NCBI GenBank assembly: GCA_022578605.1
Contig: MU394085.1
Location: 335,142 to 399,141, forward strand
Reading direction: 5' to 3'
Length of the DNA: 64,000 nucleotides
DNA from: Camillea tinctor
Lineage: Eukaryota > Ascomycota > Sordariomycetes > Xylariales > Xylariaceae
The notes beneath the pieces were generated by a model. That model did not search any database and was not told the DNA's origin. It saw only the letters and a program-made list of their open reading frames with translations. How positions within the stretch are numbered: position 1 is the first letter of the stretch; each line of letters starts with the position of its first letter. The position numbers and the translations under genes are program-made. Below, one piece after another: positions 24,952 to 36,795 of the stretch.

Positions 24952-25926
24952 GAAGAGAGTCAGAGACAATTCTGAAAAACAAGATAGATGCTAGCAATTA
25001 TCTCAGTGAGCTGAGTAGCGAGTCTAGGTAAAATAATAAGGTAGGTTTGTTCCGAGCTATAATGTATTATAAATCTCAAGCCTCCCACCAGTGACATGAT
25101 TTTTCTTTCCAGTACCATCATCGAATTCCAATACTAGAAACAAAAGGGATATGAATTAGGCTCAGGACAGCGTAGATTGGTGCATTGTATCAAACCAATT
25201 ACGGTCTTGTTCATAGTGTGCTATATTCATGCAACTTTTCTTTTGGGGTGTCAATTGCTTCCCAGAACCGGCGGTGGAAGGGGGGAGCCCCTAGATGGAA
25301 TTCGAGCTTTAAAAGCAGAATAGGGAGGATAGTATACACACCAAATGAGTATACTATCTCTAAAATATGGTGTTACTACCTCACTACTAGGTAACCTATA
25401 AGGTCCTAAGTTACCTAGTGCTACAATACAAATATGTATCCGAGCTTATGCCCAGCCACAGACTCACTCCTGGACTAATGCAACTCATTTCTATTCTCTC
25501 ACCATCGTCTCATATCAGTATTGCTACCCCCGGCTGGATGTATTGGGGGCCAGGTTGTATTATAATGGTCTCAGGCAACTCGTTCTACCGAAACCTACCT
25601 ATCTTTTACACATTGGTATCTGTTTAACTGCCGTCTAGGAATGGTCGTCTAGTAAGAAGTAGGAGGACGAAAATGTATCCATAGGCAAAGAGACCTTGGA
25701 TTGCCCTGTGAGATATATGATCCTTCCAACTTGTGGTACCCCGCCTAAGTAATCTCATAGGCTATACCGCGCCGCTTTTACACGTACAGATTGCGACGCA
25801 GGAAGTGAAGATGTCTTGCTTATGACCCGCAATCTATCCGAAGCCTTCTTTCTCCCACCAAATGATATGTTCGAAATGCGATACGACGTATTGCTTATGA
25901 TAAGTATATACTGGACGACCGATTCT
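24952..25926. other. AT-rich spacer
   Basis: Downstream side of the Pth11-like gene. Several short ORFs exist, none with coding character. Confidence 0.45.
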
Positions 25927-27352
25927 CTATTTACCCCCATTTTCGGGGTTAAGAGAAACCCCACTGTCATTAGTAGTAAGCTGAGTTCTCATGATAGCTG
26001 AGTCTGTAAGTTCGTAATACGATGGCCCGCGAGGCCGTGGCGACCCGAAGGTTGCTAATTCTGGCCCTTGCGGTGCTTTCTGAATATCCTTTGACGAGTC
26101 ATTACGACTACCTCGCAGCATGGACTGCAGTGACTTGAAAGCCTTGGTTTCGGAAACATAGATGCGTATGAAATTAGCGAAAGCAGGCATAGACCCAACT
26201 ATAATAGCGACGTTATTTTCAACGACGCTTCAGAACGTAAGTGAGTCAGTCATCATAATCCAAAAGAAACCATAGATGACTAGGTTAGATACTTACATAG
26301 CCATCCACAACGCAGCCTGCTGCCATGTACTGTCTGCACTCATTACGAGCTTGATTCGGTACGCAAGAGCGATTACGCTAGCGGTGACCCCCCTATGTAG
26401 TAATTAGAACCATCGTTTTGACGCAGGGTTTCATTGGCCTATACGTACATCAGAGCAGTAGCAAAAACAGCTAGCAGTTGGAGCCGCTTGGAGAAGGTTA
26501 TGTTGAGTTTCGAAAGTATTGGGATGGGTAAAATGAATATGTATATATCCAGGGCAAGGGATACAGTGCCTTGGACAATACCCCAGGGTATGAGAAGCTC
26601 TATAGATCTCGTGATTATCAACTCTTCCCATGAATGTCCCACACGCGGAGCTGAGAAGATCGCAGCGAGCGGTATAGAGGGGATGTAGATTAGGAAGGTC
26701 GCAATCAGCCCAATGATAATAGCAATACGCATCTCGCGTTTGACGGAGAAGAATTGGCGATACATCAAAAATATCGAAGATTTGGAGAAATACAAGGCAG
26801 GCCCAACCAGAATCGTGTTCACGAAGAGAAACTAGCGCTTGATGTTAGCATCCTACATCCCACGACATCGAATATAAGCGTATATAGGTACATTAACTTA
26901 CTTTCATATATTGGCCATTTATCCAGCATAATGGGATGTCCCATTGATGACGGTTATATTTTATCACTGTGTGTCTATAAGTAAATTGTGCACCGGAATC
27001 TTCTAGGGTCTCGAAGCATTACTAGATATAATGACCCCCGCGAAAGCGAGATCTAAGACAGTAGCGACAATCATGAAATCTATTTTCGTCAGTTTCTTTT
27101 TCCCCAAAGGGACATGGCCTCAGTATGGACCAATTATTAAGTCTTACAATCTGATAGATTCAGTGCTCGTTTATTCACGTATATTCGAGCTGTAACAAAA
27201 ACCAACGCACATGCTGTCATAATGGTACAGATAGCGATTGTGATCGAAGCCACAGACACAGGGTTGTCGAAGTTCCAGGTTTGTCCGGGGGGTGGCATAC
27301 CAGAAGGAACGGTACATGGATCTACTCCCGGTGGTACTAAAGCTGATGCCAT
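25927..27352 (-). CDS. Pth11-type rhodopsin-domain membrane protein
   Basis: Six exons: 27352-27148, 27079-27023, 26966-26902, 26831-26449, 26392-26297 and 26227-25927, giving 368 residues. Every intron is GT-AG of about 55-70 bp and all phases agree. The spliced text has family hallmarks: SDYFMIVATVLDLAF in helix 2, RHQWDIPLCW in the first extracellular loop, and LYFSKSSIFLMYRQFF in helix 3. EELIITRSIELLIPWGIVQG follows, and the last helix VAIIVGSMPAFANFIR leads to a Ser/Pro-rich cytosolic tail. This is the fungal rhodopsin/Pth11-like GPCR group, large in plant-associated ascomycetes. There is no CFEM domain, so it belongs to the non-CFEM subgroup. The ligand is unknown. Codon bias is weaker than in neighbouring enzyme genes. 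Confidence 0.83.
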
Positions 27353-28972
27353 CGTGGTATAATAAGGATACCTAGTAAGTGCGCTGTTGGCGAGGAAATT
27401 TCGAGATAGACGAGGGGTGTGGTAAGAAGAACGCTGAGGATGGTGGGAGGATTACTCTTATATTGATGAAACATAGCCTCATAGGGAATCTGTCGAGCTT
27501 TTCATGATAGAATTGGGGAGCTGTATGGTGTATTAGTCTCTAGATTCTCCTATAAATAGAATATTTCAGGTTGCGCTTCAAGAAGTCTGTTCATATACAC
27601 TAGTATGTCAGTTGCCACAAAGCTGCGTTTAAAGAAAAAACCATTGCATATGAGAGCCATTGCCGTATTGTGTAATTTGATATTTTGCTGCCCAGACGTG
27701 AGTAAGCCTGCGCACCAACATACTACCTAGCTGTTCTAAAGTAGCATCTTTTGGTTGGACATCTCATCAGCTGCAAAGCAACCTACTAATATATGCATAG
27801 TCTTACTTCCCTCTTAGCCAATGCAATCGCATATCTCACTATATGGACAAGACTTGGGGTTGCTAGAATGAAACCTAGGCGGTGCTCCAAATTGATAAGA
27901 TCATAAGCAGCAGTTGCCTGCCCCGAGTAATCCTACACGGAATCCTGATTCTTGAACAACCCAGAGAGGAAATTATGTGCGCAGTACTGTGTTACCTGAT
28001 AGCATTGTGTGTAGGTATATTTTCACTTTTATACTAGACTCTCTATATTGAAATTTGAATATGGGTGTCTTTTTGGCTCTAGCCGCTCTACCCCATCGTC
28101 TCCTGATACTACACGGCAGAAACATATATCAGCCTCACAAAAGCCTAACCTAGGGTTATGTATATTATTATTCGATCTATTCTCTAGCAATATATTTCAT
28201 GTTATTTTCAAGCTATAGTTTTTTTTCGTGGTAAAAACAACGAAAATAGCTACTATGTAAGTCATACCTAAAGAGAAATTCTTTAATGCACTACAAAACA
28301 TTGCAAACAAAGATTACACCAACTAGGTACCTATGCAATTTTCTAACCGTGCTGTATACCATATGTCCAAAACCTACCCGGAATACTATGGGTTTAGTTG
28401 CAAAGTACCCTGCAGAAGTACCAAGCAGCTTGTCTGGCTTGTGCTTGTGCTTGTGCTTGTGCATCCTCTGGTTTATAGGATTAAGAAAAACTTAGAGCAG
28501 GGCAAGACATACAAGCATGACCTGGCGAGAAGAGAGGCCGCATATGGTCCAAGCGTCTACATCGGACGGGAACAAGGACCCACTACATTGGACCGAGGCA
28601 AAAAAGAACTCGGGAAAGTTTGACGTGCCAGGTGTTGACGAAGTGGTGATTAGTAGAAGAGTGAGGGTTTGACGGACCGATAAATCTGGGGTGGAATACT
28701 GTATGGTTCCACCTTTTTTGATGGATTATGAAATCCCCCATCCCTCCCAATCCCCCCCCAGACACTTGGAACCTGAAGGAACTTGAACTTGAACAAGATC
28801 ATCATCAACCTCGTTCCTCATTCATCCACGCTTTTTCATCTAACCACCAACAACACTCAACGCCCATCCATTCTCTGTTTCTCTTTTTTTTTCTTTTTTT
28901 TTCTTACATGTCTCCCTTCTAACTCTCTCCTTTTTTATTATCCAATTATTTCTTCGGGGCCTGGGAACTCTG
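27353..28972. other. Divergent region before PEX16
   Basis: Mostly AT-rich. A fourfold TTGTGC-type repeat lies at about 28438-28461. From 28856 to 28950 a long pyrimidine tract marks the probable PEX16 leader. The ORF at 28333-28623 crosses the repeat and is unlikely to be a gene. Confidence 0.5.
28438..28461. repeat. TTGTGC hexamer microsatellite, 4 units
   Basis: Four consecutive copies of a six-base unit (read CTTGTG or TTGTGC), about 0.5 kb before PEX16. Confidence 0.8.
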
Positions 28973-30139
28973 ATGTCATCGCCTGCTCCAACACAGACCA
29001 AAAGTATCTCGCGCACGAGTCAATCACAATCAAGCCGAAATCCCGTCAAAAGCGTGTTAGCCATGCCTCCCAAGTGGCTGCACCTCTACAGTGACTTTAT
29101 CACCAAAAATGCCCACCAGGTCTCTCAGATTGAAAGCGCGCTGCGTTCCTTGACCTATGTTATACCCGGTCGTTTTCGCGATGCCGAGATCGCCTCTGAA
29201 ACCCTCCATTCGGGTGTCCAGCTTCTCTCGCTCTACCACGATGCCGTGCTTCGCGGTGCTCTCTCCAAGATACCCTCCCTTGCCCCCCGCATACCGAGTC
29301 CGCACACGCGTTATACCCAATTCTGGACCACCAAGAGCAAACTCTATCGCCGGGTAGCCCTCTTGCTGCAGATCGTGCAGTATACCGAGTTACTCTGGGA
29401 GATGGCCGCAAAGCGCCGCGGCGAGAAGATACGCTGGCGTGTCGTGATAGTCCTCGAGGCCATCAAGGCCCTATGTCGCCTGCTCCTGATGCGCATAACC
29501 AACTCAAGACCTCTGGTCACCCCCGTGTTGCCCGAACGAGAACCATTGCCGCCCGATGAGCCCCAGGAAGATGACGGCGCGGCTCTGCGAGAGTTGATGG
29601 GCGAAGAGGCCCATCCTATGATACAAAACACTAAGGCAGCACACGAAAAGGAGTGGACCATGCCGCGGACCGGTTGTTCTCTACCCAGTCTACCTAGTCC
29701 GCGCGATGTTAGCTCCTATCTGCAGAGCCGCGTGTTGACGGCTGATGATATCAAGCCTGCCGCCAAGCTGCTGAACACCCTATCGGGCTCTGGACAGGCC
29801 GCGGAAATCTTGCATATCCTCGCGCCCTTAATATATGCTGCCGCTCTGTCGAGAAGCAAAGACAAGAAATCGTGGGCACCTTGGCTGCTCGGTATGACCA
29901 TAGATTACACTGCTCGCCAACTTCGCGATCGCAGCCTCCGCAGCACCGCCCTAGAACAAGAAGAATGGGGCAAGCGGTATTGGGCTGCCGGTTGGTGGGT
30001 TATGAGAGGCGCCTTCTACGAGAACTTCACCAAGGGCTTCGTACATGGCGTACAGCGCCGCATGCCCAGCCTCGTCTCCGGTATACTAGAGGACTACGAG
30101 TACCTGTGGGAGAACTACTACTTCAGCACCAGCGCATAA
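28973..30139 (+). CDS. PEX16: Peroxin 16, peroxisomal membrane biogenesis protein
   Basis: Single exon of 388 residues. The text PPKWLHLYSDFITKNAHQVSQIESALRSL followed by IPGRFRDAEIASETLHSG matches Pex16 of filamentous ascomycetes: IPGRF and the SE-L--G--LL pattern are strong family marks. Other marks are a central LLLQIVQYTELLWEM helix and the C-terminal segment RSTALEQEEWGKRYWAAGWWVMRGAFYENFT. Pex16 acts in the ER and peroxisome membrane in early peroxisome formation and membrane-protein import. An in-frame ATG at 29062 (AMPPKWLHLY) could be the true start, because the first 30 residues are low-complexity Ser/Thr. Baker's yeast lacks this gene, so its presence fits a filamentous fungus. Confidence 0.93.
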   Translation: MSSPAPTQTKSISRTSQSQSSRNPVKSVLAMPPKWLHLYSDFITKNAHQVSQIESALRSLTYVIPGRFRDAEIASETLHSGVQLLSLYHDAVLRGALSKIPSLAPRIPSPHTRYTQFWTTKSKLYRRVALLLQIVQYTELLWEMAAKRRGEKIRWRVVIVLEAIKALCRLLLMRITNSRPLVTPVLPEREPLPPDEPQEDDGAALRELMGEEAHPMIQNTKAAHEKEWTMPRTGCSLPSLPSPRDVSSYLQSRVLTADDIKPAAKLLNTLSGSGQAAEILHILAPLIYAAALSRSKDKKSWAPWLLGMTIDYTARQLRDRSLRSTALEQEEWGKRYWAAGWWVMRGAFYENFTKGFVHGVQRRMPSLVSGILEDYEYLWENYYFSTSA

Positions 30140-31466
30140 GAGATGCCGACCAGACTAATAATCTCGATACCCCTTTGACTATTCGTTTTATACCCCTTAC
30201 GAGATTCGTATTTAAGTCGAGTTTCATCTGTGCCCAGTAGCATACTCACTGGTTCTGCCGCTATTGTCAACCAAACTCTATGCAGAGCCCTAGGTACAGT
30301 GTTCATGTCAAGCCTAACGGCGTTCGTTCTTTTCTCTCTCAATTTGGTGACCCTCTATCACCCAAGAGCTTGAAAGATTGGCGTTCAGTTCAGCAAGAAT
30401 GGCGTTTGAAGCAATCATCGTATTTACAACTAGGAGCCTACGCGAAAGGAGCATTGTTTTTAGAGGTACATTGCTAAACTTATTGGGACAGACATTCTGT
30501 GAATTTGAAAGATTACAAAGGGAGTTTGGGGGGAGAGGCAGGGACGGTGTGTTATCACGATCAAACTACCACGGATGGTGAAGAGGGAACTGTTTTCCAA
30601 CACCTTGATTTTTTTATGAGCGACAAGGTCACGGCATCCACATATATCGATACCCTTTTACTCATTCTCAAGAAAACAGCAAGAAAAGAAAGAGAAAATC
30701 TTAAGACTTTTTTTTCAGCATGGCTTTTTTAATCACATTGGTTGCACGATCTCGACGAATCTTTATTTTGTTTTTCTTACGCTTCTTTTAAACTTTGTCT
30801 TTCTACATAAGCGCATTTTAACATATGTATAATAGTCTAGATACGAAAAGCATATACGCTTACTATCTGTATCAATATATCCAACAACTTAGTTTACCCC
30901 TATACCATATATATTTGAGTAAATTTGTAACTATGCCGCGGATAGTTTCTCCCAGTCACTCTAGCTGAGTTATAATACCTTGATATATAATAACTCAACA
31001 AGATAAGCCCAGCAGACTTGCGTTGCGCCTACACAGTCCCAGTTGGGTCCGTCCATCCTTGGCAGCCACATACTTATGGTTTATGTTCACCTTTGTAGGC
31101 TCTTCAAACCCCAAGGCGCAAAGCTAACCACTAATACTGTGTCCAAGCCTGGTAGTGACTAGGGAGGTTGGATTCAAGTGTCCGGATACATGTTGACTAT
31201 GAGATTGGTTCTTCGAATCATGTCACTTGGCACCAATATCGCTACTAGGCCACATCACTAGATTGGTGCTATCTTCCGCAACAAATGTCCTGACCATATT
31301 CAAAACTTAAACTAGGAGCATCCACCACAATCCCTCACGAAAACGGAAAACACCCAAGCAGCCAGCTACCACCCCGTCTGCCTCCCCAACCACACCTTTC
31401 CCCAAACCCCCCTACCTACCTACCTACCTCCTCTCCCCGCTCCCCTCCTAACCACCCCACCAACGC
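30140..31466. other. Convergent intergenic region
   Basis: 3' flanks of PEX16 (+) and the flavoenzyme gene (-). A run of CCTA units lies at about 31409-31427. No gene is evident. Confidence 0.5.
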
Positions 31467-33713
31467 TCAACCCCTCTTCTCCACCACCGGTTCGAGCGCC
31501 AGTATCTTCCGCGCCGCGTGCTCGGCCGCCGCCACGATCATCGCCGACGGGTTCCCCGTCATCATCCCCGGGAAGATCGACGCGTCCACCACGAACAGGT
31601 TGTCCGTCCCGTACACCCGCGTGTCGGCGTCCACCACCGCGGTGCCGCTGCCGTCCCGCCCGTCGTCGAGGCCTAGCTTCGCCGTGCCGATCCAGTGGTT
31701 TGCGCACCGCATCGCGGGGATCGCGGGGATCTTTGGGTTGCGGGGTTAGTGTTTTGCGGTGATGTGTGGGTTTTGGGGGGAGGGGGGAATGGGAGGGGGT
31801 AAGGGGAAGAAGAGAGAAGGGGGTAGGGAAAGGGAGGGTAGGGGGCTTACTGAGTCCACGAACTGCGCCGCTGTCTGGTTCGACGCCGGCCGGATCCACG
31901 TCAAGTTCGCGATGGGCTTGAAGTACTGCCGGACGTTCTCCAGGCCCTGGATTATCGCGGCGCGGTCCTCGGCGTTGTGCAGGTAGGGCGCGGTGGAGAC
32001 GCGCGTGTTTAGGGTTCGGCCGATGGTCATGCGGCCGCGGGACTGGGAGCCGGTGCCCAGGTACTGGGTTATGGTCATGGAGGCTAGTGGTGGTAAGTCA
32101 GCACAGGACGAATACTACTAAGTACGATAGGGGTTAGGATGCGGCAAACTGACTGTTTGTTGAACCCTCCACGCGTGCTTGCCAGTGCAGGTGGCGGTCG
32201 ATGCCGTCTGCCCCTTTTATGATCTCCCAGAACTATGACAGTGTTAACTCGACTGGCCATCGCAATGGAAGGGAAAAGGGGCTTACGATAGGTCCGAGGT
32301 TAGGCGCTGCTTGGGCTAGTATTCCTGTTCGATTATCTAGGGCGATATTAGAACTAAGAACAAATAGGAGTATGGCACCATCTTTACCTAAGTATATCTC
32401 CTTGTCACTCAAAACAGGCTCGTCCCATGCCCCGTAAAAGTCGTAGAAGATAACATCAGGATGCGCGACTTCGATATCCGTCTAATCCCGAAAAGCTTAG
32501 TCTTGCAACAATTATCCCGTATAATAATAAAAACGAGGTAAGCACTCACGCCAACATGGTCGTTCAGATTGTAGCCCACGGGTAGGTTAATCCAAGAGTC
32601 TTGTGATATCATCGTTGGCCCGTCGGTCGAGTTCTTCACGATATCGAGCTGGTCTTTCGGACCAATGCCGCCTGGCACAATACAGTTAGTCCAGCCGAAA
32701 TACCATCGACGAGCTAGGTGGTAGCTGTAGCTATACTTCTGAAAAGGAGCTTCGCGGTGCCAAAAGCGCCCGCCGACAATATCACCCGCCCCGTTCCAGG
32801 AGTAACCTTTACTCTGCCCGCATGTCCCGCCGCACCCGGGCTGCACTCGATCTCCACGCCCGTAGCGTGGCCGCCCTCGCGAATGACCCGCTTCGCCGTA
32901 GTGTTCATCCAGAGCGTGAACTCCTCGCGGCGGCTCGCGCTGACGAGGTACGTCGCCAGGGGGCCGGCCCGCTCGCCGCCGGCGAACATGTGCGTGCTGT
33001 GCCCGAAGGTGCGGTTCTTCTCGTCCGGGTGGTCGTTCGGCACGATGTACTTCCAGCCGCTCGCGCGCAGGCCCGACGTCAGCGTCTCGAACCCCTGCTG
33101 CAGGTACAGCTTGCCGTCCATGCTCGGCGTCGTGGTGCCGGGGATCCGCGAGAACAGCGCCTCGAGCGCGGGCGCCACGTCTGCGCTCTTCCAGCCCGCG
33201 GGCCAGTTGGAGTCCCAGTCGGAGGGGTGCGGCTTCCACCATAGACCTGAGTTCACGGCTGTGCCGCCCCCGAGCACGCAGCCCGCCATCTGATCCACGT
33301 CCGTGCAGATGACGCCCGTCGGATCGTGCCAGATCTGGTTCGCGAGCCCCGGGACATCGAACCGCGTGAGGGCCGACGTGTTCAGCCAGTCGGGCTTCAT
33401 CGTCCCACCCCATTGACCAGTAGATGGTGGTCCTTTCTCAAGTAGAAGCACCGTGTGGCCTGCTTCGGAGAGCCGGTCGGCAAGGAGGATGCCCCCGGCT
33501 CCAGAGCCAACGATGATATAGTCCCATGTCCGGTCGGAAGTGAAGTTAGAGCATATGGCGGGAGGTGGTGCGAAGGCTATGTTTGGTAAAGCAGCACATG
33601 AACGGAACACTAAGGTTCAGTTAGTAGGAGCCCGATATTGATTCGATCTTTGGGCATAGCTTACATAGTAAAGCTACCGTGGTAGCAAAGCCTACACCTC
33701 GGATATAAGCCAT
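31467..33713 (-). CDS. Secreted GMC oxidoreductase, cellobiose dehydrogenase-like flavodomain
   Basis: Eight exons (33713-33665, 33609-32737, 32671-32550, 32481-32388, 32336-32287, 32232-32154, 32083-31851, 31730-31467) give 587 residues; all phases agree. A signal peptide (MAYIRGVGFATTVALL...SCAA) leads to the FAD motif YIIVGSGAGG (Gly51-Gly56). CVLGGGTAVNSGLWW, GRVILSAGAFGTAKLLF and the ending VYGTDNLFVVDASIFPGM are GMC signatures. The catalytic pair is His512 in ANHWIG and Asn560 in TGNPSA. Throughout, including the GPPSTGQWGGT region and QSRGRM, the closest pattern I recognise is the dehydrogenase half of cellobiose dehydrogenase (CAZy AA3_1). The N-terminal heme b domain of CDH is absent: only about 20 residues separate the signal peptide from the FAD fold. 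It may oxidise a sugar or alcohol outside the cell. Confidence 0.88.
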
Positions 33714-35067
33714 CGTTGTAAAGAAAAGCTTGTATATGGAAGATAATCGAGGTTATGTGACAATATTCAAACTTATACGAAGGAAATAAAAGGTTGAAAT
33801 ACCAACCTTTGCATTCTCTAGTCAACATCAACCAGCATCGAGGGTAGGAGCATATTCCATCTTCTAGAGTCTAGAATAAGACCCAACTCCCATCACCCAC
33901 CTATTACTGATTATTCCAAGGTGAAATACACCACAAACCCAACGACTATCACCTAAAGTAGGTCAAGGATCAAATGAGTTCCGACGCCGTTGCGTCAGTT
34001 GGAATTAGCCGCAGTCACCTTCCCTGGTTAAGGTGTTTCCCACTTAGCCGAGAATGCGAGAGAACCTGGGGTAATGTGACGCTCCGCGGCTGTCCCAGAG
34101 TCCCGGGGACTCTTAGCGAAAGTTACACGCAATTGCCGAGAGAAAGCGGGTAGTGTGGAGGTCGTATGCATCGCGGACGGATGGCACTCGTTGATTATAG
34201 AAAGTGTCATTATGGGCTATTCCCCTTTTTTCCCAACTAGCTCCTTAAATTGGTGCATGGTATTGACGCATGTTGTATGTAGGCTTATAAGCGCGTCTAA
34301 ATGTTTCATGTGCTTACCCCCTTATATTCCAAAAGGTAGGTTCATATCCGTCTAATATAAAATCAACCAATTATTATAATATCTAGCCACCTACATATCG
34401 TCTTTTACAATTTCCAGGTTTTATACCCCGGAAAACGTACAGCTATGATCATATGATAAACAAATATAGGCATACTGAACTTAGCCGATGATGTCCTGTT
34501 GGTCGTGTATTTACTTCTAACTAGTGCCCCATTTTAGCCACTGCTTACTTATTTGTGAACAGAGCTGTCGAATAATATAGAATTATCTTCAGAGTGTGCT
34601 GTTAGAACGTGTAGCTTGAATCTAAGATCCGAAGATTAGGACTTCCTAAATAAAAAATAATTTATATGTACTTCCTATAAGATTAAAACGCGGGGATGAC
34701 TGGATAATGATTCAGTATATATATATATGAAGTAAATCGAAATCTAACCTTTTCAAAGTCATTGTCAAGTAGACTATATAATATATCTGACTTGTGAAAA
34801 GTCACTCGATAGGTTGTAATATATTTATCACATCTTGGGGACAGGCTACGCTGATACCAGGAAATACATTCACATATTACACTATAGACATAGTAGATAT
34901 GGATAAAATGAAGCCTCATTGTATTTAACGGTCGTTATCATGTTCATAATCTAGTCTAAAATTCCGCCTCTATATAAGTTCATAAATCAATCCCAAAACC
35001 TCTTATGCCCATCATCCGTAATGTATAACTGCCAAGAAAAAGACTGTGAAAAACTGAAAAAACGTAG
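33714..35067. other. AT-rich spacer
   Basis: Upstream region of the GMC gene and downstream region of the CoA-transferase gene. It contains TA-rich tracts and no ORF with coding bias. Confidence 0.5.
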
Positions 35068-36795
35068 TTAATGAAACTTGGTCGATTCCACACTCGCATG
35101 ACCATACGGGACACTAGGTGTCTTCCAATGGGGTGTAGACTCCTCATCGCTAAGCTTGACCACAGGTTTCAAGAGGCTCAGCCTCCCGCCGAAAGCACTA
35201 TCATCGAACGACTGAAACCAGCCGCCGTCCTCCTCGAGATACGTGCCCAGCACGCGCTTCCAACCGCGCCACACCGTCTCAAGCAGATCCAGCACGTGGT
35301 GCGCGCCGCGCATCTCCGCCCACTGGAAGCGCTCCGCGCACTCCCTCACCGTCTCGCGCGGGTAGAGCCCGATCTCCGGGCGCAGAGCATACGTATCGAC
35401 CGCCGTGAGCGCCGCGTGCACGTAGTAGCTGCCGCCCCTCGTGGCGCGATCGCGCAGCGCCATGAGCGCGCCGAGCGCGCCCACCACGCCCGTCGTCATG
35501 TCGCTGATGGGCAGGGACGGGAGCACGGCCTCGCCGTGCGGCAGATCGAGCGCGCGGCCCGTGACGTAGGCGGACCCGGCCGCGGCGTCGGCGACCTGCT
35601 GCCAGCCCGGGCGCTCGGCGTAGTACCCGTCGGGGCCGTAGCAGTTCTCCGAGACGTAGACGATGCCGCGGCCGCGCTCGCCGGCGACGCGCAGCAGGTC
35701 GGCGAGGCCCAGCCCGTGCTTGGGCATCTTGTTCAGCCGGAACCCTTGGACGAAGACGTCGGCTTCGGCGACGAGGGAGCGCAGGATGGCTGCGTCTTGC
35801 GGCTTGCGCAGGTCGATGGGGATCGTGCGCTTGCCCGCGTTGAGCGTTAGTTGCAGGAGGTTGAGGTCCGTTAGGTGCGGCGCCCCGATCCGGATGATGT
35901 CCGCGCCGTAGCTGGCGAGTGTCATGCCGATCTGGGGTCCTGCGATCACGCGGGTTATCTCGACGACTTTGATGCCGGCTAGGGGGCGCTTGTCGTCGGG
36001 GTTGAATGGCGGGAACGCGATGGGGGGTGTGGGGATCGCATGCTTCTGCTCCTTGACATTGACGAAGGGGTGTGAGGCAAGGGACTTCCCCATCTGACTC
36101 TGGTTCCATTGCTCAGGGGTGAAGCAAATGCTTCCACACAGCCCCTTTAAGAGGTTGGTCATTTCCATGTATTCGGGAGTGAGCTTGCGGGTATGCTCGG
36201 CGATGTGCTCGGCAGCCTCGTCAATTGAAGTGATCGGTTCATTGGGGTCAATTCCAATAGTTTCGAGTGTCTCGATCGCGTTCATTGATCCGTGGACAGA
36301 GTACCAAACGTCCGGAGTGGCAGTGGGATAGATACCCGTAGCACGATATTTCAGGGGTGAATCAACCCAGCCCTTCTGCCAGTCCGGTACACGGGATGTC
36401 AACTCTTTCTGTTCAATCAGAGTCAAGATGTCTTTTCCTTCGACGTAGCCAACAGCGACACACCCAAGCCAGAAGCCAGTGTGGGTTGTGTTCACTGTTA
36501 TTTCGCGGTTCTCATCGGTAATACCCCGAATTTCAAGGATCTCGTCTGCGACTACACCGGCCATGGCGTGGAGGGCTGCCGCCACGGAGATAGCCTTGAT
36601 AGGCCCAGGGATCACAGGGAACTCCTCTCCTGTGAACTTAACTTTTGAAAGTCGCTTCTCGTCATTTGTGAACCCAGGGGTTTCTGAAGCCAGGAGCCGG
36701 AAGATACGTTCAGTATCCTCTGGCACAGGCACGAATGTCCTATCCGTATATGTCCCAGGGCCGTAAATGCCAGAAATACGCGATTCTTGTGACAT
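35068..36795 (-). CDS. CaiB/BaiF (class III) CoA-transferase family protein
   Basis: Single exon of 575 residues. An N-terminal region of about 270 residues holds a first CaiB-like half (AISVAAALHAMAGVVADEILEIRG). The second half starts with LAGIKVVEITRVIAGPQIGMTLASYGADIIRI, the hallmark opening of class III CoA-transferases. It continues with ADVFVQGFR and a probable catalytic Asp432 in PISDMTTGVVGALGAL. The enzymes move CoA between carboxylic acids through an enzyme-bound anhydride. Fungal proteins of this double-half layout are common and uncharacterised. There is no obvious mitochondrial presequence or C-terminal SKL-type signal (it ends TKFH). Strong GC-ending codons appear in the C-terminal half. 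It sits between two flavoenzyme genes on the same strand. Confidence 0.88.
   Translation of the reverse strand: MSQESRISGIYGPGTYTDRTFVPVPEDTERIFRLLASETPGFTNDEKRLSKVKFTGEEFPVIPGPIKAISVAAALHAMAGVVADEILEIRGITDENREITVNTTHTGFWLGCVAVGYVEGKDILTLIEQKELTSRVPDWQKGWVDSPLKYRATGIYPTATPDVWYSVHGSMNAIETLETIGIDPNEPITSIDEAAEHIAEHTRKLTPEYMEMTNLLKGLCGSICFTPEQWNQSQMGKSLASHPFVNVKEQKHAIPTPPIAFPPFNPDDKRPLAGIKVVEITRVIAGPQIGMTLASYGADIIRIGAPHLTDLNLLQLTLNAGKRTIPIDLRKPQDAAILRSLVAEADVFVQGFRLNKMPKHGLGLADLLRVAGERGRGIVYVSENCYGPDGYYAERPGWQQVADAAAGSAYVTGRALDLPHGEAVLPSLPISDMTTGVVGALGALMALRDRATRGGSYYVHAALTAVDTYALRPEIGLYPRETVRECAERFQWAEMRGAHHVLDLLETVWRGWKRVLGTYLEEDGGWFQSFDDSAFGGRLSLLKPVVKLSDEESTPHWKTPSVPYGHASVESTKFH

Noticed and set aside
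28333..28623. 96-codon ORF before PEX16
   Set aside because: Its Leu/Val run is the translation of a hexamer microsatellite; no other support.
31409..31427. CCTA repeats considered as telomere-like sequence
   Set aside because: The unit is not the TTAGGG type usual in filamentous fungi and the run is only a few copies.
32409..33413. Long ORF overlapping the GMC gene (334 codons)
   Set aside because: It reads the GMC region in another frame; the Arg/Gly-rich text is a GC-driven shadow with no family resemblance.
35279..36109. 276-codon Arg/Pro-rich ORF
   Set aside because: Out-of-frame shadow of the CoA-transferase gene, caused by GC-ending codons.
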